Assembly (NCBI RefSeq): GCF_900545205.1
Contig: NZ_UQYC01000005.1
Coordinates: forward strand, 1-40,956
Origin: an uncultured Veillonella sp.
GTDB lineage: Bacteria > Bacillota > Negativicutes > Veillonellales > Veillonellaceae
Direction: 5' to 3'
Length of the DNA stretch: 40,956 nt
The notes under the pieces were generated by a model. That model ran no database searches. It was not told where the DNA came from and saw only the letters and a list, made by a program, of their open reading frames with translations. Position 1 is the stretch's first letter. Each line of letters opens with the position of its first letter. Position numbers and translations under genes: made by a program. Shown in pieces: positions 15,843-25,026 of the stretch.

Positions 15843-16820
15843 TTAAATCATAGTTGCTTTGTTCATCAATTCTTCTGGTAATGTGATGCCCAATTTTTGT
15901 AATTTATCTTTACTTACAACTAATTTAAATTCTTTTTGCATTTCAATAGGCATATCTTCAACTTTAGCTTCACCAGTTAAAATTTTAGCTGCCATTAAAC
16001 CTGTTTGGTATCCAAGTTTGTAGTAATCTACGGACAAGGACATTACGGCACCACCTTTTACGTGGTTATCTTCACCGCCAAATACAGGAATTTTTGCTGG
16101 ATCGGTAATCGCTACAAGATTGCTCATCGCAGAAGCTACTACATTATCTGTTGGCACATAAATTGCGTCTACATGTTGAGATACAAGATTTTGTGCTGCT
16201 TGTTGAATATCGTTTACATTGGAAACGGTAACCTCTTCAACTTTAATACCTTTTGTAGCTGCGTAAGCTTTCATTTTCTCAACTTGAATTTGAGAGTTTA
16301 CTTCACTAGAGCTATAAATTGTGCCGATAGTTTTTGCATTCGGCAATACTTGTAAAATTAAATCAACTTGTTGTTCTACTGGATTCATATCGGATGTACC
16401 AGACACGTTACCACCAGGTTTTTCATTAGATTTAACAAGTTTAGCTGCTTCGTAATCAGTAATAGCAGTACCCAAGATTGGAATATCATGAGTTGCATTC
16501 GCCATAGATTGCGCTGCTGGTGTTGCAATCGCTAAGATTAAATTTTTACGATCAGATACAAAACGCTGTGCAATGCTGTTCAAATTAGATTGATCTGCTT
16601 GTGCATTTTGTTGGTCAAAGGTGATTTTATCAGCTAAGCCCTTTTCTTTTAGAGCATCAACAAAACCTTTGTTTGCTGCATCAAGTGCAGGATGTTCTAC
16701 CAGTTGTACTACGCCAACCTTGTATTCACCATTCGAAGTTGTTCCATTGGAGCCACAGCCTGTAAATGCCATTAATGCTGCCGCCGTGAGCGCTAGGGCA
16801 ATACCTTTTTTTAAGTTCAT
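15843..16820 (-). CDS. ABC transporter substrate-binding lipoprotein (copy 1)
   Basis: First gene of the importer operon, 325 aa, same family as its neighbour. Signal peptide with lipobox FTGC, then VVQLVEHPALDAANKGFVDA and the shared QQNAQADQSNLNSIAQRF. Differences between the two copies cluster in the loops that line the cleft in this fold (for example EDNHVKGGAVMSL against DEGMTMTGGVATY around residues 250-265), which hints at different ligand preferences. ATG at 16820 follows GGAAGGAAA. The operon promoter with an overlapping palindrome lies at 16860-16893. Confidence 0.94.
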   Translation of the reverse strand: MNLKKGIALALTAAALMAFTGCGSNGTTSNGEYKVGVVQLVEHPALDAANKGFVDALKEKGLADKITFDQQNAQADQSNLNSIAQRFVSDRKNLILAIATPAAQSMANATHDIPILGTAITDYEAAKLVKSNEKPGGNVSGTSDMNPVEQQVDLILQVLPNAKTIGTIYSSSEVNSQIQVEKMKAYAATKGIKVEEVTVSNVNDIQQAAQNLVSQHVDAIYVPTDNVVASAMSNLVAITDPAKIPVFGGEDNHVKGGAVMSLSVDYYKLGYQTGLMAAKILTGEAKVEDMPIEMQKEFKLVVSKDKLQKLGITLPEELMNKATMI

Positions 16821-16859
16821 GGGGATTTCCTTCCTATCTGCAATGACTATAATACATCT

Positions 16860-16888
16860 ATTATAAACAAATTTCTTTACTACATCAA
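16860..16888 (-). promoter_or_regulatory. Promoter of the ABC importer operon
   Basis: Minus-strand -35 TTGATG (16883-16888) and -10 TATAAT (16860-16865), spacer 17 nt, about 40 nt before the first binding-protein gene. Confidence 0.75.
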
Positions 16889-16893
16889 TGTAG
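16880..16893. promoter_or_regulatory. Candidate operator over the -35 of the ABC importer promoter
   Basis: Perfect 14-bp palindrome CTACATCAATGTAG covering the whole -35 hexamer, a position typical of repressor sites. The regulator is unknown. Confidence 0.45.
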
Positions 16894-16951
16894 CAGATTA
16901 AAGTATTTTACATTTGTCCATTTATAGGACACATAAAAATGTGAAATCCTC

Positions 16952-17329
16952 TTATTTTTCAAGAGATGCTAGCATGTCTTCTGTTAGCTCATTGGCCGCT
17001 AAAATATAGTCTTTAAGGCTCCCTTTATCGAGAGCAACCTTCATAACAGGAACTTCAAATGGGTCGAGGATGACACACATTAAAATTTCACCCGTTACAT
17101 AATAACCAACTACAGCTTCCCCTTCTTCAGGATCTAATGTTTCACGTTTTACCGTTACACAGTAAGGTTTCATTACCTGTGCTGCAGCTTCTGCTACTTC
17201 CTCACGATTAGCAATATACTCTTCTGCCTTTGTTTCAGGAATATCAAAGATATCGACCTTTACCGTCTTAACCTCTGTGGCCTCTCCCTTAGCTGCCTCT
17301 ATAGCTGCACCTAAATCTGTTTGCTTCAT
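16952..17329 (-). CDS. Hypothetical protein (125 aa)
   Basis: Not recognised. A small, acidic, Ala/Glu/Val-rich soluble protein without signal peptide or membrane segment; the middle (YCVTVKRETLDPEEGEAVVGYYVTGEILMC in two parts) looks like beta strands. ATG at 17329 follows GAGGT. It is 50 nt downstream of the M18 aminopeptidase, with a 10-bp hairpin in between, and is likely on the same transcript. No function proposed. Confidence 0.75.
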   Translation of the reverse strand: MKQTDLGAAIEAAKGEATEVKTVKVDIFDIPETKAEEYIANREEVAEAAAQVMKPYCVTVKRETLDPEEGEAVVGYYVTGEILMCVILDPFEVPVMKVALDKGSLKDYILAANELTEDMLASLEK

Positions 17330-17347
17330 ATATACCTCACATAGAAT

Positions 17348-17372
17348 GGACTTTCACCAATAGTGAAAGTCC
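17348..17372 (-). other. Intercistronic hairpin between the M18 aminopeptidase and the 125-aa gene
   Basis: Perfect 10-bp arms GGACTTTCAC / GTGAAAGTCC with a 5-nt loop, 7 nt after the aminopeptidase stop. There is no U-tract on the minus strand, so it is more likely a processing or stability element than a terminator. Confidence 0.6.
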
Positions 17373-17379
17373 CATAATT

Positions 17380-18771
17380 TTAGATTGATTCATCTGCTGC
17401 ATTTAAGAACGCAACATAGCATTGTTTTGCCTCGTAAATATCCGCTTTGGATGTAACCTCCCACGGAGCATGCATGCTAAGCACAGCCACGCCACAGTCG
17501 ATAACATTCATTCCATATAAGGCCATGATATACGCAATGGTACCACCACCGCCAAGATCAACCTTACCAAGCTCTGCAGTTTGATATGTTACATTATTAG
17601 ATTCCATGACACGACGAATAAAGCCCATATATTCAGCATTGGCGTCATTGGAACCAGATTTACCACGAGAACCAGTAAATTTATTGAATACAACACCCAT
17701 ACCTAAGTAAGATGCATTTTTCTTTTCGAAAGCAGATGCATATAGCGGGTCATAGCCAGCACTAACGTCGGAAGATAACATACGAGAATTTTCCAATGTG
17801 CGTCGTACACTTACAGAATTAGGTTTTCCCATAAGGGTAAGCACTTCTGCTACTGCATTTTCAAAGAAGCGAGATTGCATACCTGTAGCGCCCACAGAAC
17901 CAATTTCCTCTTTATCTACAAGCAAGCAACAAGTTGTGCGTTTTACATTGTCTACTTCAAGCATAGCCACTAAAGATGTGTACGCACAAACGCGATCATC
18001 TTGACCATAAGCCATAACCATGGAACGGTCAAAGCCCATATCACGAGCCTTGCCTGCTGGCACGATTTCGAGCTCTGCAGATAATAAATCACGTTCTACA
18101 AAACCATATTCTTTTTCAAGAAGGTTATTAATAAATTTAGTAACCCCTTCTTTTTCTTCATCTTTTACAGGACGGCTACCTATGAGTAAATCGAGGGCCT
18201 CCCCTTCAATTACCTTCGCTGCATTCTTTTGCATTTGTTCTTGGCCCAAATGAGGTAACAAGTCTGTAATGCAGAATACAGGATCATTTTCTTTATCACC
18301 AATACTAATATTGATACGAGTGCCATCTGTTTTAACTACAACGCCATGAATAGCAAGAGGCATGGCAACCCAATGGTATTTTTTAATACCACCATAGTAG
18401 TGAGTATCCCAAAATACTAAATTACTATCTTCATATTGTGGGTTTTGCTTTACATCGATACGTGGAGAATCAATATGCGCACCTAAAATATTCATACCCA
18501 ATTCAATATCATCAGTACCAATATTAAATAAAGCAATAGATTTATCCATATGTGTGTAATAAATCTTGTCACCCGCTTTGATTGGTGTATTGGATTTAAT
18601 GATATCTTTTAAATTTACATATCCTTTTGCTTCTGCAAATTCAACGGCCTGTACAACACATTCACGTTCTGTTTTACCATTATCTAAAAATTGACGATAT
18701 GTATCACTTAAGGCATATACCTTTTCCATAGTGGCATCGTCGTAATTATGCCATGCATATTTGCGTTCCAT
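17380..18771 (-). CDS. M18 family aminopeptidase (type I)
   Basis: Cytoplasmic dinuclear-metal aminopeptidase. The 463-aa protein keeps the metal and catalytic motifs: GAHIDSPR (His99), GQDDRVCAYTSL with the bridging Asp, VDKEEIGSVGATG with the general-base Glu and a metal Glu, a later Asp in LSSDVSAGYDP, and the C-terminal SMHAPWEVTSKADIYE with the last metal His. Length and N-terminus match the bacterial M18 aminopeptidase 1 (ApeA-like) group. ATG at 18771 follows AAAGGA. A second, clearly different M18 enzyme is at 30956-32302. Confidence 0.94.
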   Translation of the reverse strand: MERKYAWHNYDDATMEKVYALSDTYRQFLDNGKTERECVVQAVEFAEAKGYVNLKDIIKSNTPIKAGDKIYYTHMDKSIALFNIGTDDIELGMNILGAHIDSPRIDVKQNPQYEDSNLVFWDTHYYGGIKKYHWVAMPLAIHGVVVKTDGTRINISIGDKENDPVFCITDLLPHLGQEQMQKNAAKVIEGEALDLLIGSRPVKDEEKEGVTKFINNLLEKEYGFVERDLLSAELEIVPAGKARDMGFDRSMVMAYGQDDRVCAYTSLVAMLEVDNVKRTTCCLLVDKEEIGSVGATGMQSRFFENAVAEVLTLMGKPNSVSVRRTLENSRMLSSDVSAGYDPLYASAFEKKNASYLGMGVVFNKFTGSRGKSGSNDANAEYMGFIRRVMESNNVTYQTAELGKVDLGGGGTIAYIMALYGMNVIDCGVAVLSMHAPWEVTSKADIYEAKQCYVAFLNAADESI

Positions 18772-18841
18772 AATCTATCCTTTCTAAATGCTCACAAGCT
18801 AATAATTAAGAAACTATAGATGTGAACAGGAATTAATAAAA

Positions 18842-19825
18842 TTATTTTTGGCGGTCCTTTTCAAGTTCCGCCCGGCGAAATTCCAAATATTTTCGCTCTT
18901 TCTCTCGATTAATTTCAGACTTCTGAGTATATAGAGAACGAATTTCGTCCGTACAATGCGTTAATACCTTTGTAACGTAGAATTTAGTACTACCGGACTT
19001 AATCGTATATTTTCCAACTTTTAATTGCACCGCAAAGTCACCGTGTTTAGGGCAAACGCCTATAGCGAGATGCTTATCACCTTGCAATCGTTCTGGCCTA
19101 GTCATTTCCAAGCGAGTCTGACAATAGGGGCAGAATGATAATCGAACCCTTCTATCATGAACAATGCGCTTCTTTTCAGGGAAGTTCTCATACATAAAAA
19201 ATGTCAGAATCGGTGGATATAAGAAAGGATTACTGCTTTCCTTTCGAATTTGATCATAATGTAAAATACCTTGTGGTATATCTAATTTTTGACATATATG
19301 TGCCGTAAAAACAGCATCATGTAACGCATTATGAGCTGATAAATGCTCGGTAGATATATTGAGGTCCTCCATGGCATGAGCTACAGAATACTGCTGACTC
19401 GTACCATATCGTTGATAGGCATAAATCATCTGTGCATCAACCCATTGATCATAGGATAACGCTTTCATCCTATGAAGCATGAGGTTTTCACGTAATATGA
19501 GAATATCATCAGAACCCCAAGATAACAACATATACTCATCACCACACCAGTTTTGAAAGTACTGCATAGCCGTCTTAAATGGTACACCATGATCGAGTTC
19601 CCGAGATGTAATACCAGTTAATTCACGAACATGTTTATGCATCCGTGGCAGATATTGTGGTTTGATGAACATTGTAAAATGATCTACAATGTCCATCTTT
19701 TCATTCAGTTTTACCGCTCCGATTTGAATGATTTCCCCTGTTAACGGCATTTTAGTGCGCTTCATAAAGCTAATGTCGTTGCTATAAGGCTGATTCCACT
19801 CTAAATCAAATACAATATAGTTCAT
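18842..19825 (-). CDS. DEDDh 3'-5' exonuclease with C-terminal zinc-finger-like region
   Basis: The 327-aa protein starts with an RNase T/DnaQ-type exonuclease: Exo I VFDLEW (Asp7, Glu9), Exo II around LLSWGSDDILILREN and Exo III SAHNALHDAVFTAHIC with the catalytic His and Asp. It resembles KapD-like cytoplasmic exonucleases of Firmicutes. After about residue 220 comes FCPYCQTRLEM and GVCPKHGDF, a CxxC...CxxH set that could bind zinc, and a charged helical tail. The start at 19825 has no good Shine-Dalgarno, but it lies 4 nt after the stop of the GT9 gene, so it may rely on coupling. Substrate (RNA or DNA) is unknown. Confidence 0.88.
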   Translation of the reverse strand: MNYIVFDLEWNQPYSNDISFMKRTKMPLTGEIIQIGAVKLNEKMDIVDHFTMFIKPQYLPRMHKHVRELTGITSRELDHGVPFKTAMQYFQNWCGDEYMLLSWGSDDILILRENLMLHRMKALSYDQWVDAQMIYAYQRYGTSQQYSVAHAMEDLNISTEHLSAHNALHDAVFTAHICQKLDIPQGILHYDQIRKESSNPFLYPPILTFFMYENFPEKKRIVHDRRVRLSFCPYCQTRLEMTRPERLQGDKHLAIGVCPKHGDFAVQLKVGKYTIKSGSTKFYVTKVLTHCTDEIRSLYTQKSEINREKERKYLEFRRAELEKDRQK

Positions 19826-19829
19826 ATGT

Positions 19830-20870
19830 TTATTTCGATTCTGAAAGCAACGTTTCCGCCGCTTTAATAACCTGTTCTTCAGAAATTACAGATAAACCTT
19901 TATAATTTCCTTCTTTAATAATTTTCTTCATACTTTTACCAATCTCATAGGAGTCCATCGTTTCCAGAACGATAGCATGAGCTTGGTACGGACCATAAAA
20001 GAATGGGTTAGATGGTCCATAAAGCGCTACAATTGGCACATGTTGACTGATTGCCACATGCATTGGACCCGAGTCGTTCGTAATTAATAAGTCACAACGG
20101 CTCATGGCTGCAGCTAAAGGGCCTAATTGGAACTTACCGGTCGCCACAATTGGTTTAGTTTCCATTTGTTCCACTACTGGTCGTACCATGTCTAAATCCA
20201 TAGGTCCACCAAAGAATACCGTCTTGTAACCTAAATGACCAAAATAATCTGCTACATGAGCAAAACGTTCAGCAGGCCATCTCTTCTCAGGAACAGCACT
20301 ACCAATGTTAAAACCAATAAGCTTATCACTATCTGTTAAACCTTGGCTAGCATAAAACTCCTGAGCCTCACGGCGCCATTCTTCACAGGTTTCAATATGT
20401 AGACCAGAGTTTGAAATATCAGATACCCCTAATTGCTCTAGCACATTGATGTACATATCGGCAGCATGACGAGTTCTACGATCTAAACGGGTATACTTTG
20501 TCATAAATGGTCTAAATAGGAAATGGCTCATCCCCGTTGTAATAGGGGCATGTATTTTCCATGCCAAATAAGATGTGCGTTCATTGGGATGTAAATTAAT
20601 AACGATATCAGGTTTTCCCTTTTTATTAATCTCACGAGCAATCTCATTAAGGCCAGAAATACTATTATGACGCCCTTTTTTATCTACTACAATCAGTTCA
20701 TCAATATTCGGATTATATTGCATTACTTGTTGTAGTTTTTCATCTATTACATACGTAATATGACTATGTGGTGCTGCTTTACGAAGCACTTCTAAAAATG
20801 GAGTCGTTAATATAACATCTCCTAAATGCATAAGAAAGGTGACCACAATGCGTTTATAATCGAGTTCCAT
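19830..20870 (-). CDS. Glycosyltransferase family 9 (heptosyltransferase type)
   Basis: Transfers a sugar, probably heptose, to the growing LPS core. The 346-aa protein has the GT9 N-terminus (FLMHLGDVILTTPFLEVLRK) and the nucleotide-sugar site LLITNDSGPMHVAISQHVPIVALYGPSNP in its C-terminal lobe. Its ATG shares one base with the stop of the preceding GT9 gene (TAATG), so translation is coupled. Closest in type to WaaF/WaaQ enzymes, but the exact acceptor cannot be read from sequence. Confidence 0.92.
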   Translation of the reverse strand: MELDYKRIVVTFLMHLGDVILTTPFLEVLRKAAPHSHITYVIDEKLQQVMQYNPNIDELIVVDKKGRHNSISGLNEIAREINKKGKPDIVINLHPNERTSYLAWKIHAPITTGMSHFLFRPFMTKYTRLDRRTRHAADMYINVLEQLGVSDISNSGLHIETCEEWRREAQEFYASQGLTDSDKLIGFNIGSAVPEKRWPAERFAHVADYFGHLGYKTVFFGGPMDLDMVRPVVEQMETKPIVATGKFQLGPLAAAMSRCDLLITNDSGPMHVAISQHVPIVALYGPSNPFFYGPYQAHAIVLETMDSYEIGKSMKKIIKEGNYKGLSVISEEQVIKAAETLLSESK

Positions 20871-21889
20871 TACAGTTCCTTTCCAAGTACTTGTTCATAT
20901 ACAGACCACACTGCATCCACTGGAATTTGAGCCATACAATCTGGGTCATCTACGAGTGGCTGTTCTGGTGTAGCCTTTGAAGTCGGTGAAATAATAAGAT
21001 GTACGTGGCTACCGCCATACGGCCCAGTACGTTTTGGAGATGTGGTTCCAAATAATGCAATCAAAGGACGCTTAAGGGCATTAGCAATATGCAAAGGGCC
21101 CGTATCAGCGCTGATGAATATTTCGCAATGTCGAATCAACTCAATTAGCTCTGGCATAGATGTAGATCCTACCAAATTGATGAGATTCTTATTTTTTACA
21201 TAGTTTTCTATAAAAGCTCCTTTTTCTGCATCATCAGGGGCACCAGCAATAACGACTTTTTTGCCAGATTCACATAAACGGATACATAGCTCTCCAAAAT
21301 TAAGAAGAGGCCACTCCTTAACGATCCAACGAGCTCCAGGGACAACAACAACATAATCTTCGTCAACGCCATGACATTCTAATTTATGTTTTATTGATTT
21401 TTCAGCATCTACATAGGCAGGCATAGGAAACTCTATACTATCTACATCACCACCGAGTGCTCGAACAGTATCTAAGTAGCGTTCAATGACATGGTCAAAT
21501 TTATGCTCACCTACTAACGCTTTATTTACTAAATTACTACCTTCACGAAGCTCCCAGTAGCCATATTTTTCAGGCGCACCAGATAATAAGGATACAATGG
21601 CGCTCTTTGCAATACATTGAAGGTCTAAAGTCATATCAAAATGACGGTTATGTAAATCTTTACGTAACTGCCATAGATAAGCCGGCTTTTTAAGTTGTTT
21701 CTTGTCGATAATAATTACATCATCTACCCATGGTTTACCCGGTAGAAGGCTAGCAAATTGCTCATGAATAGCCCAAGTAATATGTGCATTAGGCCAGTTT
21801 TTACGCACTGCATACAAGGTAGGTAATGCATGAATCACATCACCTAAAGAACTCATCTTAATGATGAGTATATTCTTGTAATCTTTCAT
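20870..21889 (-). CDS. Glycosyltransferase family 9, heptosyltransferase I-like
   Basis: Second GT9 enzyme, 339 aa with start 21889 (GGGAGG 5 nt upstream; the longer frame to 21916 has no site). Features: ILIIKMSSLGDVIHALPTLY near the N-terminus, as in WaaC, VVVPGARWIVKEWP in the middle and FISADTGPLHIANALKRPLIALFG at the sugar-nucleotide site. It lies downstream of the four ADP-heptose synthesis genes, so it probably adds the first heptose to Kdo-lipid A. Its role as WaaC is inferred from similarity and context. Confidence 0.92.
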   Translation of the reverse strand: MKDYKNILIIKMSSLGDVIHALPTLYAVRKNWPNAHITWAIHEQFASLLPGKPWVDDVIIIDKKQLKKPAYLWQLRKDLHNRHFDMTLDLQCIAKSAIVSLLSGAPEKYGYWELREGSNLVNKALVGEHKFDHVIERYLDTVRALGGDVDSIEFPMPAYVDAEKSIKHKLECHGVDEDYVVVVPGARWIVKEWPLLNFGELCIRLCESGKKVVIAGAPDDAEKGAFIENYVKNKNLINLVGSTSMPELIELIRHCEIFISADTGPLHIANALKRPLIALFGTTSPKRTGPYGGSHVHLIISPTSKATPEQPLVDDPDCMAQIPVDAVWSVYEQVLGKEL

Positions 21890-21995
21890 ATAGCCTCCCA
21901 AAATACAACACAACAACTAAAAAGCCTCATAACACCGTTGAATCTGTTTTAATTTAAACCAAACATAACATAGCAAGCGTAAAATAAATAATGGA

Positions 21996-22490
21996 CTAAA
22001 TAATAGTCTTAATAAAATCTAACAGATTTGTACCTGTAAATAGATAACCTTTTACGCCAGCTGCTTCTGCGGCATCAACGTCCCGCTGACTATCACCGAT
22101 AAGAAAACTATCTTTAGGATCTACATCATAATCCTTAATAGCTTGATTAATCATGCCAGGCTTTGGCTTTCTACATTCACAATCGACAGCATAAAGAGGT
22201 ACAGAGCCTTCTTTATGGTGAGGGCAATAATAAAAATGTAAAATTGGTGCCCCATTACGATCTAGTTCATGAGCCATGTGATCATGTAAAATCTGAACAT
22301 CAGATTCCTTATAATAACCTCGAGCTACACCACTTTGATTAGTTACAACAATGAGGTCATAGCCCTTGCTATACGCATAAGCCAGTGCTTCTTTAGCTCC
22401 ATCTACCCATTCTAAATCGCTAATTTTGTATAGATAGCTAACATCTTTGTTGATAACACCATCGCGATCTAAAAATAATACTTTGCGCAT
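21996..22490 (-). CDS. gmhB: D-glycero-beta-D-manno-heptose 1,7-bisphosphate 7-phosphatase
   Basis: Removes the 7-phosphate in the third step of ADP-heptose synthesis. The 164-aa HAD phosphatase has FLDRDGVIN (nucleophile Asp8, acid/base Asp10), VTNQSGVARG (motif II), CRKPKPGM (motif III Lys) and LIGDSQRDVDAA (motif IV). The zinc-binding set CPHH...CECRK is present, a hallmark of GmhB and HisB phosphatases. Its ATG overlaps the hldD stop by one base (TAATG). Confidence 0.95.
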   Translation of the reverse strand: MRKVLFLDRDGVINKDVSYLYKISDLEWVDGAKEALAYAYSKGYDLIVVTNQSGVARGYYKESDVQILHDHMAHELDRNGAPILHFYYCPHHKEGSVPLYAVDCECRKPKPGMINQAIKDYDVDPKDSFLIGDSQRDVDAAEAAGVKGYLFTGTNLLDFIKTII

Positions 22491-23455
22491 TAACGTAAAT
22501 ACCCTTCGTTATTATCGAGTAATTCACAATATTCTTTAACAGCATCTTCCATTTTATGGAACCCTTTATCATAACCTGCAGCCAACAATTTAGTAGTATC
22601 AGCCTCTGTAAAGCTTTGGTATTTGCCTTTTAATACCTCTGGGAATGGAATGTATTCAATTTTGCCTTTGCCATTGTAGTCGATAACAGCTTGCATAAAT
22701 TGATTAAAGCTATGAGCATTACCTGTACCACAGTTGAAAGTACCAGAAATTTCAGGATGTTCCCAGAAATAGAAGTTTACATTAACTACGTCTTTAACAT
22801 AAATAAAGTCACGTGTTTGGCCACCATCTTCGTAGCCATCTGTACCTTCAAATAGATTGATAATACCAGTTTCTTTATTTTTGTAGAACATTTGACGAAC
22901 TAAGGAAGCCATTTTATCTTTATGAGCCTCATTAGGACCATATACGTTAAAGTAACGTAAGCCTACAACTTGCGCTGTATATTCACCTTCATATTTACGT
23001 ACATAGCGGTCAAACAACAATTTGGAGTACGCATATGGGTTAAGTGCTTCTTCAGCTTCTGGTTTTTCTACGAAACCATTAGTACCATTACCATAGGTAG
23101 ATGCAGAGGATGCATAAATGAATGGAATGCGACGATCTTGGCAATAGTGGAATAGATTTTTAGAACCTTCATAGTTGTTCTTCATCATGTATTTACCGTT
23201 ATATTCCATTGTGTCTGCACAAGCGCCTTCGTGGAATACGACTTCAATAGGACCTACATCAAATGTACCATCAGCAATAGCACAATCAAAATCATCACAA
23301 TCGATGTAATCCAAGAATTCTAGATTTTGAATATTGCGAATTTTGCGACCATCTGTAAGGTCATCAACAATAAGAATATCTGTACGACCGCGGTCATTTA
23401 ACGCTTTCACAATATTACTGCCAATAAAACCAGCACCGCCTGTTACGATAATCAT
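22490..23455 (-). CDS. hldD: ADP-L-glycero-D-manno-heptose 6-epimerase
   Basis: Final step: epimerises ADP-D,D-heptose to ADP-L,D-heptose with bound NADP. The 321-aa SDR protein has TGGAGFIGSNIVKAL (Rossmann glycine motif, residues 5-19), the family-specific HEGACADTMEYNGKYMMKNN, the ASSASTYG catalytic Ser region and Tyr141-x3-Lys145 (YAYSK). Length fits HldD/RfaD. It overlaps the hldE stop by four bases (ATGA). Confidence 0.97.
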   Translation of the reverse strand: MIIVTGGAGFIGSNIVKALNDRGRTDILIVDDLTDGRKIRNIQNLEFLDYIDCDDFDCAIADGTFDVGPIEVVFHEGACADTMEYNGKYMMKNNYEGSKNLFHYCQDRRIPFIYASSASTYGNGTNGFVEKPEAEEALNPYAYSKLLFDRYVRKYEGEYTAQVVGLRYFNVYGPNEAHKDKMASLVRQMFYKNKETGIINLFEGTDGYEDGGQTRDFIYVKDVVNVNFYFWEHPEISGTFNCGTGNAHSFNQFMQAVIDYNGKGKIEYIPFPEVLKGKYQSFTEADTTKLLAAGYDKGFHKMEDAVKEYCELLDNNEGYLR

Positions 23456-24930
23456 AATTTACCCTCCTTAGCCATAGTAGCTATTTTCCCTACAATATCT
23501 GATGTAGAATAACCTTCTTTAAATGAAAGCACCTCTACATGATCTACGGACTCACGCCCAATAATGTCTTCTATCTTATAATCGCCGCCCTTAACAAGCG
23601 TATTAGGACGTAAATAAGCTAATAGTTCAGCTGGTGTATCCTCTTCGAATAACACCACACCATCGATACAACGCAATGCGCTTAATAATGCTGCTCTATC
23701 CTCTTCACGTACGATAGGACGCGTTTCCCCTTTTAGGCGTCTAACAGAAGCATCGGAATTTAATCCAATAATTAAATGATCCCCTAACTGAGCCGCTTCT
23801 TGTAAATACGTAATATGTCCGCGATGAAGAATATCAAAACAACCATTAGTAAACACAACAGTTTCACCTTTGTTTTGCCATTGTGCAATAAGCTGCTTCA
23901 TCTCTTCTTTTGTGTATAAAGGTTTAGATTGAACACTATGCTTAAAAGAATGCCATAAATCCAATAGTTCAGATCGGTGGATTGGATATGTGCCCACCTT
24001 AGATACGACAATGCCAGCAGCACCATTTGCGATATGTAATGCCAAACGCATAGATAGACCGCTAGCAAGGCATGTCATCATCATAGATACAACCGTATCG
24101 CCTGCACCACTTACATCGAATACCTCTTGTTGTGTTGCCGGATTATGCCATGTACGCCCATCCTTTGCGATAACAGTAATTCCTTTAGCAGACCGTGTAG
24201 CCACAATGTACTCTAAATCAACATTAGCCAATACTGACTTCGCAGCCTCAACAATCGTGGCATCATCGTTAGCTAACTTATGACCTACACATTCACCTAG
24301 TTCTTTTACATTCGGTGTAATGCAGGTTGCACCATTATATTTAGACCAGTCTGAACCCTTAGGATCTACAATGGTTTGTACGCTATACTCCTTAGATAAA
24401 CTAAAGATTTTTTTAAGCAATGTTGGTGTACAAACACCTTTACCATAGTCAGATACAACAATACCATCGATACCAGTCTTACATAGATTTTCTAGCCAAG
24501 CAGACAGTCGTTCCTCTTCCTCACTTGTTAAATCTGTAATCGTTTCAAAATCAAGGCGCATCATCTGTTGGCGATCCCCTAAGATACGCATTTTAGTAAT
24601 GGTAGAACGATCATCACTCGTTAATAAACCTGTTGTATCAATCTTATCAGCCTTTAGCAATTGTTGTAATAAACGACCATGGTCATCATTACCAGCAATA
24701 GCACCAAGATATACTGTGCAATCTAAATTTGATAAGTTTGACGCAACATTACCAGCGCCACCAAGCACTTCTTTCATCTTTGCCACGCGGTTTACAGGAA
24801 CCGGTGCTTCCGGAGAAATACGACTTACATCACCAAAAACATAACGATCTACCATCACATCACCTATAACGGCAATCTTTAGATTGGGTAGTTGTTTTGT
24901 CAAAAATTGATTAATGGTAGCATTTATCAT
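23452..24930 (-). CDS. hldE: Bifunctional heptose 7-phosphate kinase / heptose 1-phosphate adenylyltransferase
   Basis: Catalyses two steps: phosphorylation of D-glycero-D-manno-heptose 7-phosphate at C1, and adenylylation of heptose 1-phosphate. The 492-aa product has a PfkB/ribokinase domain (about 1-325; VIGDVMVDRYVFGDV, GGAGNVASNL, DVSGAGDTVVSMM with the catalytic Asp) and a cytidylyltransferase-like domain (about 350-492; FTNGCFDILHRGHITYL with HxGH). Both domains are intact, so HldE is not split here. Start 24930 is chosen by the family N-terminus; AGGTGG is rather close (3 nt), so an upstream start cannot be fully excluded. Confidence 0.96.
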   Translation of the reverse strand: MINATINQFLTKQLPNLKIAVIGDVMVDRYVFGDVSRISPEAPVPVNRVAKMKEVLGGAGNVASNLSNLDCTVYLGAIAGNDDHGRLLQQLLKADKIDTTGLLTSDDRSTITKMRILGDRQQMMRLDFETITDLTSEEEERLSAWLENLCKTGIDGIVVSDYGKGVCTPTLLKKIFSLSKEYSVQTIVDPKGSDWSKYNGATCITPNVKELGECVGHKLANDDATIVEAAKSVLANVDLEYIVATRSAKGITVIAKDGRTWHNPATQQEVFDVSGAGDTVVSMMMTCLASGLSMRLALHIANGAAGIVVSKVGTYPIHRSELLDLWHSFKHSVQSKPLYTKEEMKQLIAQWQNKGETVVFTNGCFDILHRGHITYLQEAAQLGDHLIIGLNSDASVRRLKGETRPIVREEDRAALLSALRCIDGVVLFEEDTPAELLAYLRPNTLVKGGDYKIEDIIGRESVDHVEVLSFKEGYSTSDIVGKIATMAKEGKL

Positions 24931-25026
24931 AATCCACCTATTCCTTACCACAATATACATGTATAACGAGTTATCTAAAAAACCGGGTTTCAAACATGTA
25001 TCTATTTATAAATATGACCGTAACGG

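Noticed and set aside
16821..16951. T-box riboswitch for the putative amino acid importer
   Set aside because: The promoter is about 40 nt from the first gene, too short for a T-box leader.
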